Positions 9,341-17,046 are shown, numbered from the stretch's first letter. The stretch is DNA of 34,115 bases from Candidatus Pacearchaeota archaeon (GCA_018304045.1 JAGVWZ010000015.1:1-34115), one strand, 5' to 3'. Numbers and translations: made by a program. Notes: a model not told the origin generated them from the sequence alone.

Positions 9341-9658
9341 TTAAAATAAATTATAATATGCTATTAAGGAAATAAAAGATATTAAAGTTATTAGAAATAG
9401 TATCCCAATGGTGTGGTTTAATAATGAAATTGCTTCTTTCTTTTTTCCATCTATATATAGCATTACTGGCTTTCCAAAAACCAAAAATCCTGTGATGGCT
9501 GCAGAACAAACAAAAAGCAAAAGCATAGCAATTGGAATGATTATTATATCTTTTTTTGAAGCAAAAATTTGAAGAGAGAATATGAATGATACCACTAAAA
9601 TTATGTAAACAGCAGTTCCAACAGAATCAATAAATGCTCTTTTTATTATTTTATTCAT
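9341..9658 (-). CDS. Small integral membrane protein, unknown function
   Basis: 105 aa with three predicted transmembrane helices, at about residues 14-33, 39-61 and 83-103. A short basic loop 'DGKKKEA' lies between helices two and three. It is convergent with the secreted protein and divergent from the DHH gene. A TATA-like 'TTTATAATC' on the minus strand about 26 bp upstream supports the start. No family is recognised. Confidence 0.65.
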   Translation of the reverse strand: MNKIIKRAFIDSVGTAVYIILVVSFIFSLQIFASKKDIIIIPIAMLLLFVCSAAITGFLVFGKPVMLYIDGKKKEAISLLNHTIGILFLITLISFISLIAYYNLF

Positions 9659-9791
9659 GATTACCGATAGATTCTATTGATTATAAATATATCTAAACTA
9701 ATTTAAAAAAGAGGTTCAATCACAAGGATAAATCTCGCCCTAATTTTATCCATTTCCAAATCTTTAATAACTATTCATCCTAATTCATCTC

Positions 9792-10829
9792 ATGCAATTT
9801 ATAGTAGGTTCAAAAGAAGAGTTCATTGATTTTATAAATAATATTAAACCATATGACAATGTAGCAATACTTACTCATACTGATTTAGATGGAATTGCAT
9901 CTGGAATTTTTCTTGAAAAAATACTTCAATCAAAAAATATTCCAGTAAAACTTCTTAGATTTGGAGATTATAAAAATGATGTTTTAACTAAATTATCTCC
10001 AAAATTAAAACATGAGAAGATATCTAAACTATTTATTTTAGACATGGCAATAGATTCACTTGCATTTGAAGATTTTGAAAAACTAAGAAAGGAAGTGGAC
10101 ATATTTTTAATAGACCATCATCCTAAAAATCCATTGTTAAAAGATTTCAAACATATAATAAAAGCAGAAACTTCCAATTGTGCAGCCCAGGTAATAAACT
10201 ATCTTGGAAAACATTTTACTGATTTTAAAGATGAAGAATGGTTTTTAATTCCTACAATGATATCTGAATTTTCATTTAAAAATAAAGAAAATATTAAACT
10301 TATTCAAAAATCCTTTCCAAATATAAATGAAAACAATATATTTGAATCAGAGCCTGGAAAAATTTATGAAATAATTATCTATGGTATAATTTATCACAAT
10401 GATAGCCTAAACAAAGTTTATGATTTAATAAAAAATAAAGAACTAAAATCCATTGAGAAGTATTATAAAATAATCAAAGAAGAAATAAACAAAGAAATTG
10501 ATAATCTATGGAAAAAAGCAGAATTCTATGAAGATAAAAATCTATACTTCTATTTTTTTAAACCCAAACATAGGGTAAAGTCAATAATATCTACAATGGT
10601 TTCTCTACAAAAACCAGATTGCTCTTTTATTATTGCAACAGAAGAAGGAAGTAAAAATTACTTAAATGTAAGTGCAAGAAATCAATCCATAAAAACAGAC
10701 ATGAATCAACTAATGAAAAAAGGAATTGAAGGTTTAAAAGATGCCAATGGCGGAGGCCATGTTGCAGCAGCAGGAGCAAGATTTCTAAAAAAAGATCTAA
10801 ATAAGTTTAAGGAAAATTTGTTAAGATAA
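9792..10829 (+). CDS. DHH/DHHA1-family phosphoesterase
   Basis: A 345-aa metal-dependent phosphodiesterase of the RecJ/NrnA superfamily. Motif I is 'HTDLDG' (29-34), motif II 'FILDMA' (81-86), motif III the signature 'IDHHP' (107-111), and the C-terminal DHHA1 substrate-binding domain ends in 'GGGHVAAAG' (near 320). Archaeal relatives include GAN/RecJ-like exonucleases and short-oligonucleotide nucleases; which applies here cannot be decided from sequence. The middle region is Lys/Ile-rich and divergent. It is convergent with the YbaK-type gene. Confidence 0.88.
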   Translation: MQFIVGSKEEFIDFINNIKPYDNVAILTHTDLDGIASGIFLEKILQSKNIPVKLLRFGDYKNDVLTKLSPKLKHEKISKLFILDMAIDSLAFEDFEKLRKEVDIFLIDHHPKNPLLKDFKHIIKAETSNCAAQVINYLGKHFTDFKDEEWFLIPTMISEFSFKNKENIKLIQKSFPNINENNIFESEPGKIYEIIIYGIIYHNDSLNKVYDLIKNKELKSIEKYYKIIKEEINKEIDNLWKKAEFYEDKNLYFYFFKPKHRVKSIISTMVSLQKPDCSFIIATEEGSKNYLNVSARNQSIKTDMNQLMKKGIEGLKDANGGGHVAAAGARFLKKDLNKFKENLLR

Positions 10830-10841
10830 AAATATTCAATG

Positions 10842-11321
10842 TCATATTTCAATTATCTTATTTTTCATAGAGCTCAATATCTTAGGAAGATCCTTTGTTT
10901 CAATTTCTATTGATTTTTCTGGAACTCCGGGGGAATAAATCCATTTATCATGTTTTAAAACCTCTTGATCAAAAATAATATCTATATCTTCATCATTTCC
11001 AAAAGGTGTTGCACAACCAGGAATACATCCTGTTTTTTCCTTTAGTTCTTCAGGAGATGCAAGTGATACTCTTTTGCCTAAAATACTTTTTAATAAATCA
11101 AAATTTGCTTTTTTACCCTCTATTGTTAGCAATAGATAATATTTACTATCTTTTGATTTTAAGAACAAATTTTTACTTTCTATTCCAGTTAAATTAAACC
11201 TTTTCCTAATACTTTTTGCAGTTTCATAACTTAAAACAGGTTCATGATCACATTCTTTAAATTTAATGTTAAGCTGATTCAAAATTTCTATATTTTTTTC
11301 ATAAAGTTCCTTTAGATTCAT
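10842..11321 (-). CDS. YbaK/ProX-type aminoacyl-tRNA deacylase
   Basis: A 159-aa protein of the prolyl-tRNA editing superfamily, which hydrolyses mischarged aminoacyl-tRNA in trans. Family marks are the 'KNLFLKSKDSKYYLLL' strand with its conserved Lys, 'RVSLASPEELKEKTG' and the glycine loop 'GCIPGCATPFG'. It most resembles ProXp-ala/PrdX-like stand-alone editors, but the substrate cannot be read from the sequence. A minus-strand TATA-like 'GATATAAAAAT' about 25 bp before the ATG suggests a leaderless transcript. It follows rpo6 on the same strand by 55 bp. Confidence 0.87.
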   Translation of the reverse strand: MNLKELYEKNIEILNQLNIKFKECDHEPVLSYETAKSIRKRFNLTGIESKNLFLKSKDSKYYLLLTIEGKKANFDLLKSILGKRVSLASPEELKEKTGCIPGCATPFGNDEDIDIIFDQEVLKHDKWIYSPGVPEKSIEIETKDLPKILSSMKNKIIEI

Positions 11322-11376
11322 AGAAACACCTATAACCTAGTATTTTTATATCTTTTTCTTAATAATTATTCAAGAA

Positions 11377-11805
11377 CTAAATTTCTTCTTCTACTTCATC
11401 AACTACTTCTTCATCTTCAGGAGTAGCCAATTCCATTATTTCCCCTTCTTCTTCAATATCCTTTTCTTCTTTTTCTTCTTCTCCCCCAATTTCCTTATCT
11501 GCAACTTTTTCAACTTTCTTTTCTTCTTGCATTTGTTTTTCTAATTTTTCTTTTATCTCTTCTTCAGAAAGTTTCTTTATTGTTTTTCCAGATTTTTTTG
11601 GTAAAGGTCTTTTAACAGTTATAGGAAGAACTTCAGATTCCAATTCCATTTCAGCAATTTTCAAAGTATTATAATTAATTTCATCCATTTGTTCTTTTGA
11701 AAGTTTTAAAAGAATAGGCGCATCCATTGCAAGTTGTAAACTTCTAGCACCAAGAATTCTTGCAACTTCGTATTTTGTAAATTTATCTTCGAATTTTGAC
11801 ATCAT
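11377..11805 (-). CDS. rpo6: DNA-directed RNA polymerase subunit Rpo6 (RpoK) with acidic tail
   Basis: RNA polymerase omega/RPB6-type assembly subunit. The core is residues 1-75: 'FTKYEVARILGARSLQLAMD' and 'ITVKRPLPKK' are diagnostic. Typical archaeal RpoK is 55-90 aa. Here about 65 further residues follow, almost all Glu, Lys, Asp and Val, ending in 'DEEVVDEVEEEI', a strongly acidic, probably disordered tail. RPB6 of eukaryotes also carries an acidic segment, but at the N-terminus. Starts ATG-ATG; either Met is possible. The gene follows the exosome operon on the same strand after a leader with three hairpins. Confidence 0.92.
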   Translation of the reverse strand: MMSKFEDKFTKYEVARILGARSLQLAMDAPILLKLSKEQMDEINYNTLKIAEMELESEVLPITVKRPLPKKSGKTIKKLSEEEIKEKLEKQMQEEKKVEKVADKEIGGEEEKEEKDIEEEGEIMELATPEDEEVVDEVEEEI

Positions 11806-11953
11806 GTTTATTTCCTTCGGAAATTAACAGACTGAGAATTTAAGAAATTCTCAGGATTTCAAAAAACTTGTTTGTTAAAAACGAAGTTTTTCGCTGTTTT
11901 TTGAATCGTTATGTTATATATACTCTAAAATATAGGTTTATAAATTATTTGGT
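11806..11953 (-). promoter_or_regulatory. Structured leader of rpo6 (three hairpins)
   Basis: Between rrp42 and rpo6, in transcript order: a long stem GATTCAAAAAAC/GTTTTTTGAAATC (11896-11907 with 11855-11867) enclosing AAAAAC-GAA-GTTTTT, then the perfect stem CTGAGAATTT/AAATTCTCAG (11832-11854), then ATTTCC-TTC-GGAAAT (11810-11824) directly before the ATG. TATA-like sequences lie at 11912-11923 and 11938-11948. It could be a leader, an attenuator or a terminator of the upstream operon. Confidence 0.6.
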
Positions 11954-12778
11954 TTATCTTTTTAATTTTCCAATTTTCTTTTCTATGTCAGGAAATACCT
12001 TATCATAGGCTTTTTCAGCTTCTGTGATTATTTTTTCCATTTCATCACTTGTTATTGGAATAATCCCACCTTTTTGCATTGAATTTATCATTTTATCCTT
12101 TTTACCAGCCTGTGAAACAGATAATGTTAATTTAGCTTCAGAAGAATCTTCTTCATTTCTATTTGGATCAAGTAATAATTTATTTCCAATCTTATGAAAA
12201 GTCATTGTAAATGGAATATGTTCTGTTAAAGGTAAAGGAGTATCTGTAAATTCTCCATGTACAACACTTTCATTTTCCTTATCATATTTTGGAAATCTTG
12301 CCATTTTTAATGCAGCAACAGCACCAATTGCACTTGCATCCATTACATTTCCTTCATCATTTATACAATAAATATCAATCATTATGCTCCACACTTTCTC
12401 ACCCTCTTTAATACATAATTTTTTCCAATCAACAAATCTGCTTTCTCTAATTCCTCTATCAACAACTCTTGCAACTTCAATTGAATCCATTTGAGGGGGT
12501 CCATTTTCATATCTATCTCCTGACATTGGTGAAAATTCCATTCCAGTAATCATTGTACCCTCATCTTCATGATCAGGATAAGGTTCTTGAGTATCCATTT
12601 TAACTCCAACAATAACTTCTGTCTTTCCAATTTTAACTCTTGCAGTTCCTTCTGCATTAATACTTATGTTAGTGTCAATTTCAATATCTCTATATTCAAA
12701 TGGTTTTCGATTATCTAATCTTTTATCATCTTTTAAAAGATCAATTATTTTTTGTCTGTTTATATTTGTTAGTTTCAT
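11954..12778 (-). CDS. rrp42: Exosome complex component Rrp42
   Basis: A 274-aa RNase PH-fold subunit that pairs with Rrp41 in the hexameric exosome ring. It is catalytically inactive itself but needed for RNA binding and phosphorolysis. Family marks: 'KRLDNRKPFEYRDIEI', 'GTARVKIGKTEVIVGVK', 'DRGIRESRFVDWKKLCI' and 'DASAIGAVAALK'. Length is standard (about 270). It overlaps the preceding 76-aa ORF by 4 nt (ATGA), indicating translational coupling. It is last in the operon, and no rpl37ae follows as it would in many archaea. Confidence 0.96.
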   Translation of the reverse strand: MKLTNINRQKIIDLLKDDKRLDNRKPFEYRDIEIDTNISINAEGTARVKIGKTEVIVGVKMDTQEPYPDHEDEGTMITGMEFSPMSGDRYENGPPQMDSIEVARVVDRGIRESRFVDWKKLCIKEGEKVWSIMIDIYCINDEGNVMDASAIGAVAALKMARFPKYDKENESVVHGEFTDTPLPLTEHIPFTMTFHKIGNKLLLDPNRNEEDSSEAKLTLSVSQAGKKDKMINSMQKGGIIPITSDEMEKIITEAEKAYDKVFPDIEKKIGKLKR

Positions 12779-13005
12779 TGTGAATCATCATCCCAAAATT
12801 TTACTTGAATTCTTTTAATATGAGGGTGTAATTTCATGTTTCTTTCAATTTCTTCTCTAACTACGGCTTCTAGTGCTTTTCCAGGAGCAAATTCCTCGAC
12901 TTGATCTGTTGGTTTTCCATCTCTTACAATAATATTATGACCTTCATAATAAGGAAAAATTTTATCACCTTCTCTAACTAATGTTAATGAATATGAGGTT
13001 TTCAT
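12775..13005 (-). CDS. Small protein in exosome operon, unknown (76 aa)
   Basis: No family is recognised. The sequence is soluble and mixed alpha/beta: an N-terminal strand pair 'SYSLTLVREGDKIFPYYEGH', then 'GKALEAVVREEIERNMKLHP' as a helix and a final 'RIQVKFWDDD' strand. It overlaps the 65-aa ORF upstream and rrp42 downstream by 4 nt each, so it is translated in lockstep with them. The coding character (normal codon use, ATGA overlaps at both ends) argues that it is real. A role beside the exosome is inference from position only. Confidence 0.75.
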   Translation of the reverse strand: MKTSYSLTLVREGDKIFPYYEGHNIIVRDGKPTDQVEEFAPGKALEAVVREEIERNMKLHPHIKRIQVKFWDDDSQ

Positions 13006-13199
13006 TTTGTTCTAATCTCCATTACAATATGATAGTGATCTCTTAATTCTGGACGATTTTCAGCTATTTCTATTAATTTTCTTACTCTTTCAGCATAATA
13101 ATCTATAACAGATTGAGTTGGCATAACATTTATTTCTGCACTACCTTCTTGAATTATCTCTCCTTCAGCATCTAATAATTTAATAGTTAAATCTTTCAT
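13002..13199 (-). CDS. Small protein in exosome operon, unknown (65 aa)
   Basis: No family is recognised. It has an N-terminal beta strand 'DLTIKLLDAEGEIIQEGSAE', a helix 'SVIDYYAERVRKLIEIAE' and a last strand 'HYHIVMEIRTK'. Its strand-helix-strand layout resembles that of the next ORF, but identity between them is low. It starts one base after the rrp41 stop and overlaps the following ORF by 4 nt. Confidence 0.75.
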   Translation of the reverse strand: MKDLTIKLLDAEGEIIQEGSAEINVMPTQSVIDYYAERVRKLIEIAENRPELRDHYHIVMEIRTK

Positions 13200-13200
13200 T

Positions 13201-13914
13201 TTATTTATTCTCGTCTATTTTCTCCCCTTTTAATGCTCTTATTTGATATTGATGTATTTTTTCACAAGCCTGTCTTGCAGCTTCAACAGCTTCTTTAAAT
13301 CTATGAGTTTGTATTCTTCCATCAAGTTGTAAATGAGTTATTTCCTTTGTTACAGAAGTCATTGTGAATGCAATATCAGTTGCACCTTCACCATCTTCCC
13401 AATCTTCTTCAGCTTTTGTAACATCAGCAACAATTTTATCATCAATTTTTCCAATTGAAACAGAAGAAACTAATTCTTTCATTACAACACCTGCTTGAGC
13501 AAGAGCCATTGCAGCAGCATTTATCCCAGCACATCTTGTACTTGCATTAGCTTGTAATATCATTATTTCAACATCAATAACAGTTCCAGGAAATCTTTCT
13601 AAATCAATAACACTTGCAAGTGCATTTCCAGAGACCATTCCTATTTCCTTGCTTCTTCTGCTTGGTCCGGGTTTTGCTCTTTCAGTAACAGAGAATGGCA
13701 ACATATTATAATTACATCTCACAATTCCTCTTTCAGGATTCTGCATGTGTGCAGGGTGCAATGGCTTAGGTCCATAAACAGCAGCAATAGCAACTGTTTC
13801 ACCAAATGCAAACAATGCACTTCCATCAGCATTAGGAATAATTCCAACTTCTGCTTTTATTGGTCTAAGTTCATCAAACTTTCTCTTATCTATTCTTTTT
13901 GCATAGGATGTCAT
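13201..13914 (-). CDS. rrp41: Exosome complex exonuclease Rrp41
   Basis: A 237-aa catalytic RNase PH-type subunit degrading RNA 3' to 5' with phosphate in the Rrp41-Rrp42 ring. It shows 'RPIKAEVGIIPNADGSALFA', the phosphate-binding 'SRRSKEIGMVSGNAL', 'LQANASTRCAGINAAAMAL' and the acidic catalytic segment 'DVTKAEEDWEDGEGATDIAF'. Length fits the family. It begins 6 nt after the 109-aa ORF and is followed directly by two small unknown ORFs that separate it from rrp42; in most archaea rrp41 and rrp42 are adjacent. Confidence 0.97.
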   Translation of the reverse strand: MTSYAKRIDKRKFDELRPIKAEVGIIPNADGSALFAFGETVAIAAVYGPKPLHPAHMQNPERGIVRCNYNMLPFSVTERAKPGPSRRSKEIGMVSGNALASVIDLERFPGTVIDVEIMILQANASTRCAGINAAAMALAQAGVVMKELVSSVSIGKIDDKIVADVTKAEEDWEDGEGATDIAFTMTSVTKEITHLQLDGRIQTHRFKEAVEAARQACEKIHQYQIRALKGEKIDENK

Positions 13915-13920
13915 TTTAAA

Positions 13921-14250
13921 TTAAGCGGCAGTTTTAATTTCTTTATCAGTTTCCATCAATCCTCCAAATTCATTTAATCTTAATAATCTTGATAATTTTG
14001 AGGCAACTCTATTAATATTTCTAACTCTATTCCCGCTTATTCGAATCAAAGCATCATTGTTATTATAATCAATACCAACATAAGTATGCCCCTCAGAATA
14101 TTCTTTAGAGAAAGCAACACCCTCATCCATCATACTAGCAGGAGTTCCCATTACTTCTGTAATTTCTTCAGGTTTTATCCAATTTTCAAACATATCGTAT
14201 AAGTCATGATTATTAATTGGAATTTTTGTAGTAAAATATCTTGTTTTCAT
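13921..14250 (-). CDS. Small protein in exosome operon, unknown (109 aa)
   Basis: No family is confidently recognised. The N-terminal half includes 'MFENWIKPEEITEVMGTPAS'. Then come a strand 'TYVGIDYNNNDALIRISGNR' and a basic helix 'RNINRVASKLSRLLRL'. The strand-plus-helix ending faintly recalls KEOPS Pcc1, often encoded near exosome genes, but the evidence is too weak to name it. It starts one base after the 49-aa ORF and ends 6 nt before rrp41. Confidence 0.75.
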   Translation of the reverse strand: MKTRYFTTKIPINNHDLYDMFENWIKPEEITEVMGTPASMMDEGVAFSKEYSEGHTYVGIDYNNNDALIRISGNRVRNINRVASKLSRLLRLNEFGGLMETDKEIKTAA

Positions 14251-14251
14251 T

Positions 14252-14401
14252 TTATTCTATATCTCCCTCATCTAATTGAGTATCTTCGTTTTTTGGAAAA
14301 TTAGTTCCATAATTATCTGATTGATCTTCCCTATTTTCAGTTTGATATGGGCCCCTGTGTTTAGCATGATACCAACCTGATTGATCATTTGATTCTATCA
14401 T
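14252..14401 (-). CDS. Small acidic hydrophilic peptide in exosome operon (49 aa)
   Basis: Below the ORF-track cut-off. It reads MIESNDQSGWYHAKHRGPYQ and so on, ending DEGDIE. It is rich in Asn, Gln, Asp and Glu with no hydrophobic core, so probably disordered. Its ATG overlaps the stop of the 26-aa ORF (ATGA), and the next ORF starts one base after its stop. This unbroken coupling from rrp4 to rrp41 is the main evidence that it is translated. Confidence 0.5.
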   Translation of the reverse strand: MIESNDQSGWYHAKHRGPYQTENREDQSDNYGTNFPKNEDTQLDEGDIE

Positions 14402-14478
14402 TTTTTCTCTCCCTTTAAGAAATTTTCTACCTCTGAAACTTTACCTCTTAAAGTGAAGATTTGAAAATTTCTTTTCAT
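14398..14478 (-). CDS. 26-aa ORF made of a duplicated rrp4 tail
   Basis: Starts in the ATGA that ends rrp4 and stops in the ATGA that starts the 49-aa ORF. Its last 10 residues, VENFLKGEKK, are identical to the last 10 of Rrp4. The underlying 29 bp are identical at 14399-14427 and 14476-14504. The first half, MKRNFQIFTLRGKVSE, has no counterpart at the Rrp4 end apart from KV. It is probably a duplication scar that kept an open, coupled frame. Confidence 0.45.
   Translation of the reverse strand: MKRNFQIFTLRGKVSEVENFLKGEKK
14399..14427. repeat. 29-bp direct repeat of the rrp4 3' end, copy 2
   Basis: Identical over 29 bp to 14476-14504, 77 bp away. It includes the codons for the Rrp4 C-terminus and its ATGA junction. 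Confidence 0.9.
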
Positions 14479-15212
14479 TTTTTCTCTCCCTTTAAGAAAT
14501 TTTCAACCTTATCTGTAAGTCCTGAAACAGCAGTATCTTTTACTATTAATTGAATTGCCTCTTCTGCTTTATTTTCTCCTTCAGCATCACCCTTAATCCA
14601 TATATAACCATTCTGTCCAACATTAATTTCAGTTTTTGTTGAATCTTTTATTAGATTAATCATACTTCCTTCTTTACCAATAACTCTTGGAACTTTATGA
14701 GGATTTATTTTTATTAATCTTCCATCATCAAGTCTTCCAAGTCCCCTTGCCTTTAATGTCAAATCAACTCCACTTTTTTTTACACCTGCTATTTTAACAG
14801 CCATTATTTCCCCAATTGCTGCAAATTCATCAAGATTATTCCTATTGATAAATCTAGGACATTCCATTAAAGGTAAGAATGCGCTGTAAGGACCTCCAAT
14901 ATCCATCATCCATCCAGAAAAATTAATATCCTCAACTCTTCCAATAACATTATTTCCCCTTCTAGGTTCAAAAACACCAGAAATAGGAATTATTCTAGCA
15001 ACTCTTCCATTAATTTCAACTAATCCATATCTATTTGCAACAATATTATTTCCTTCTTTCCTTGTAAAATCTCCTGGCAAAAATTCTTCTCCTTCAGCAA
15101 TTATTTCACCAGGAACAACTAGTTTTCTTTCCTTCTTAGTATCGAATTCTTCACCAACTATGTTGTTGTCTTCGAAATTTTCTTGATCCTCTGTAAATTC
15201 TTTATATGTCAT
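14475..15212 (-). CDS. rrp4: Exosome RNA-binding cap protein Rrp4
   Basis: A 245-aa cap subunit that sits on the Rrp41-Rrp42 ring and feeds RNA into it. Domains in order: an N-terminal acidic stretch (1-28), an NT domain around 'VVPGEIIAEGEEFLPGD', an S1 domain 'NVIGRVEDINFSGWMMDIGG' and a KH domain with the GxxG loop 'RVIGKEGSMINLIKDS'. The C-terminus 'VENFLKGEKK' is duplicated immediately downstream. It overlaps sdo1 by one base and the 26-aa ORF by 3 nt. The length is normal. Confidence 0.96.
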   Translation of the reverse strand: MTYKEFTEDQENFEDNNIVGEEFDTKKERKLVVPGEIIAEGEEFLPGDFTRKEGNNIVANRYGLVEINGRVARIIPISGVFEPRRGNNVIGRVEDINFSGWMMDIGGPYSAFLPLMECPRFINRNNLDEFAAIGEIMAVKIAGVKKSGVDLTLKARGLGRLDDGRLIKINPHKVPRVIGKEGSMINLIKDSTKTEINVGQNGYIWIKGDAEGENKAEEAIQLIVKDTAVSGLTDKVENFLKGEKK

Positions 15213-15889
15213 TATTCTTTTACTTCACTAGTTAATGCTGCACCATGTGTTATTTTATTTAGTTTATCGTAAAATTCCATCTGTAATCCAACTGGAATAT
15301 TTAAAAATGCTTCCAAACTTCCATCCCCAAGCCATTCTTCACGTTCCTTATACTCTTGTATAAGTCCGTAGCATTGACCTGTAAATTGTGGAGGTATTTT
15401 TAATTTTATTTTTTTTGTCTCTATTTTAATTGGAATTATCCTTTTTAAACCTTCCACTATTTTAGTTATCTGTTTTTCAACACTAACATTTTCAATTTTA
15501 ATACCAGCTTGTTTTATTGCACTTTCAAGCATATCCGGAGTATAAGGTCTTCCTGTCTGAGCACTAACTCCATTTCTAGATAAAAAGTCAATAATCTGTT
15601 TTCTTCTGTTTTCAAGTGCCTCATCTCTGAATTCTTGAGTTACTTCAATTTCACCTTTTTGCACAATTTTTTGTACAATAGTTGGCAAATCAGTTGTATT
15701 AAAAACAAGCATAAGTTCAGGACTTCCAGCCCTCATTCCTTTTTTTAAATCAGTATAAACATAATTATCCCTTATGACATCTGCAATGTTTACAGGAAAA
15801 CCCTTTTTCAATTTCATTGCATTATCCATATCCACCATTGTCTCAAAATTCAATTTTCCTGATTTTAATCGAGCAATTGTGTCGGTCAT
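15212..15889 (-). CDS. sdo1: Ribosome maturation protein Sdo1 (SBDS family)
   Basis: 225 aa; SBDS proteins act in release of the anti-association factor aIF6 from the large subunit. The N-terminal FYSH domain has 'LKKGMRAGSPELMLVFNTTD' and 'GEIEVTQEFRDEALENRRKQ'. The central domain has 'NGVSAQTGRPYTPDMLESAI' and the C-terminal domain 'QCYGLIQEYKEREEWLGDGS'. Family length is about 230. Its place between psmA and rrp4 is conserved in archaea; here a 115-aa ORF intervenes after psmA. Confidence 0.96.
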   Translation of the reverse strand: MTDTIARLKSGKLNFETMVDMDNAMKLKKGFPVNIADVIRDNYVYTDLKKGMRAGSPELMLVFNTTDLPTIVQKIVQKGEIEVTQEFRDEALENRRKQIIDFLSRNGVSAQTGRPYTPDMLESAIKQAGIKIENVSVEKQITKIVEGLKRIIPIKIETKKIKLKIPPQFTGQCYGLIQEYKEREEWLGDGSLEAFLNIPVGLQMEFYDKLNKITHGAALTSEVKE

Positions 15890-15890
15890 A

Positions 15891-16238
15891 TTATGCTACT
15901 AAGTCTTCTGTTAATTTAACTCTCATTATTCTTTCCATATGTGAGAGAGCAACTCTAGCTCTTTCTCTATTATCATTTGCCACCATAACTCTTCCTGCAT
16001 TAGGATAAAAACATCTAGATTCATCATCCACATGTCCTGAAAATTCAAAATATACAGCTGAATCAAATATTCTATAAAAATAATGTGCAGAAGGATTTCC
16101 TTCACTTGATTCTATCATAGCAATTCTCATTACTGATTTTCCATCAGCAGCATTATTTAATCTTTCAATGCCATCATATAATGATTGGGGATGATCAGCT
16201 ATAACTTCAATTCCATTGCGAATAACTTTTGCCATCAT
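15891..16238 (-). CDS. Protein between psmA and sdo1, unknown (115 aa)
   Basis: No family is recognised. It is a mixed alpha/beta soluble protein: 'SLYDGIERLNNAADGKSVMR' looks helical, 'HYFYRIFDSAVYFEFSGHVD' looks like paired strands, and 'RERARVALSHMERIMRVKL' is a basic C-terminal helix. It overlaps the psmA stop by 4 nt and ends one base before the sdo1 start, so it is an integral cistron. The position is normally occupied by no gene in the psmA-sdo1-rrp4 cluster. Confidence 0.75.
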   Translation of the reverse strand: MMAKVIRNGIEVIADHPQSLYDGIERLNNAADGKSVMRIAMIESSEGNPSAHYFYRIFDSAVYFEFSGHVDDESRCFYPNAGRVMVANDNRERARVALSHMERIMRVKLTEDLVA

Positions 16239-16954
16239 ATATATTTCTTCATATCCTCTGGTTTTAATCTTTTTAAGTTATCTTCATTCTTTTTTATATA
16301 AGCTGCATTAATTCTTTCAACATGAAATTTATCACCTAAAACTTCCTTGAATATTTCAAAAGCTAATTTCAATCCTTCTTCAACTTTCATTTCTTTTCTA
16401 TGTTTTTTTCTAAGTATTTCTTTTATTTTATCATCGTTTTCACCAATTGCAACAGCATTATATTCATAATAATTTCCAGTTATATCTGAAGTATAAAGTT
16501 TTGTTTCATCTCCTTGTTTTCCACCAACAATCAAACTTACTCCAAATGGCCTTACACCAGGATGTTGAGTATATTGTTGTTGAATATCAGCTATTTCTCT
16601 TATAACACTCTCAACTTCTATTGGAGAATCATAGGTAACCCTATGTTGTTGACTTATTAATCTAGTATGATTTATCAATAATCTTGCATCACTTATAATT
16701 CCTGCAGCACTTGCAATTACATGTTCATCTATTTCATAGATTTTTTCAGCAGATTCAGGAACTATCAATGAGTCCTTAAAACCCTTATCAGCAACAATTA
16801 AAATTCCATCAGAACAACTTATACCAATGCTAGCACTTCCAAGCCTTACTGTTTTTTCAGCATATTCAACTTGAAGAATATGTCCGTCAGGAGAAAACAT
16901 AGTAGCGCTTCTATCATAACCCATTACTTGATGCTGCATGTCAGGTATTTCCAT
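16235..16954 (-). CDS. psmA: 20S proteasome subunit alpha
   Basis: 239 aa; seven copies form each outer gate ring of the archaeal 20S core. Marks: the YDRSATMFSPDGHILQVEYA signature of alpha subunits near residues 14-33, 'GILIVADKGF', 'ASAAGIISDARLLI' and 'GVRPFGVSLIVGG'. The N-terminal tail before YDRS gates the pore. The likely start is ATG with AAGG upstream. It is first gene of the exosome operon; the beta partner is at 28838 on the other strand. Confidence 0.97.
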   Translation of the reverse strand: MEIPDMQHQVMGYDRSATMFSPDGHILQVEYAEKTVRLGSASIGISCSDGILIVADKGFKDSLIVPESAEKIYEIDEHVIASAAGIISDARLLINHTRLISQQHRVTYDSPIEVESVIREIADIQQQYTQHPGVRPFGVSLIVGGKQGDETKLYTSDITGNYYEYNAVAIGENDDKIKEILRKKHRKEMKVEEGLKLAFEIFKEVLGDKFHVERINAAYIKKNEDNLKRLKPEDMKKYI

Positions 16955-16990
16955 TGTTTTTCCTTTATTTTAATAATAACTTGTTTCAGG

Positions 16991-17041
16991 CCAAAGAAAA
17001 TAATAAAGAATTTCTTCTTTGGAACCAAAACTATATTTATA
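16991..17041 (-). promoter_or_regulatory. psmA operon promoter and 5' hairpin
   Basis: A TATA-like 'ATATAAATATAG' on the minus strand (17030-17041) lies about 80 bp before psmA. The predicted 5' leader contains a perfect 8-bp stem CCAAAGAA/TTCTTTGG (17022-16991). So this operon, unlike its leaderless neighbours, seems to have a leader with a weak ribosome site (AAGGA) before the ATG. Confidence 0.5.
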
Positions 17042-17046
17042 TTTTA

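Noticed and set aside
13921-14250. Naming the 109-aa exosome-operon protein as KEOPS Pcc1
   Set aside because: Only a vague strand-helix resemblance and the neighbourhood support it; no signature residues could be matched.
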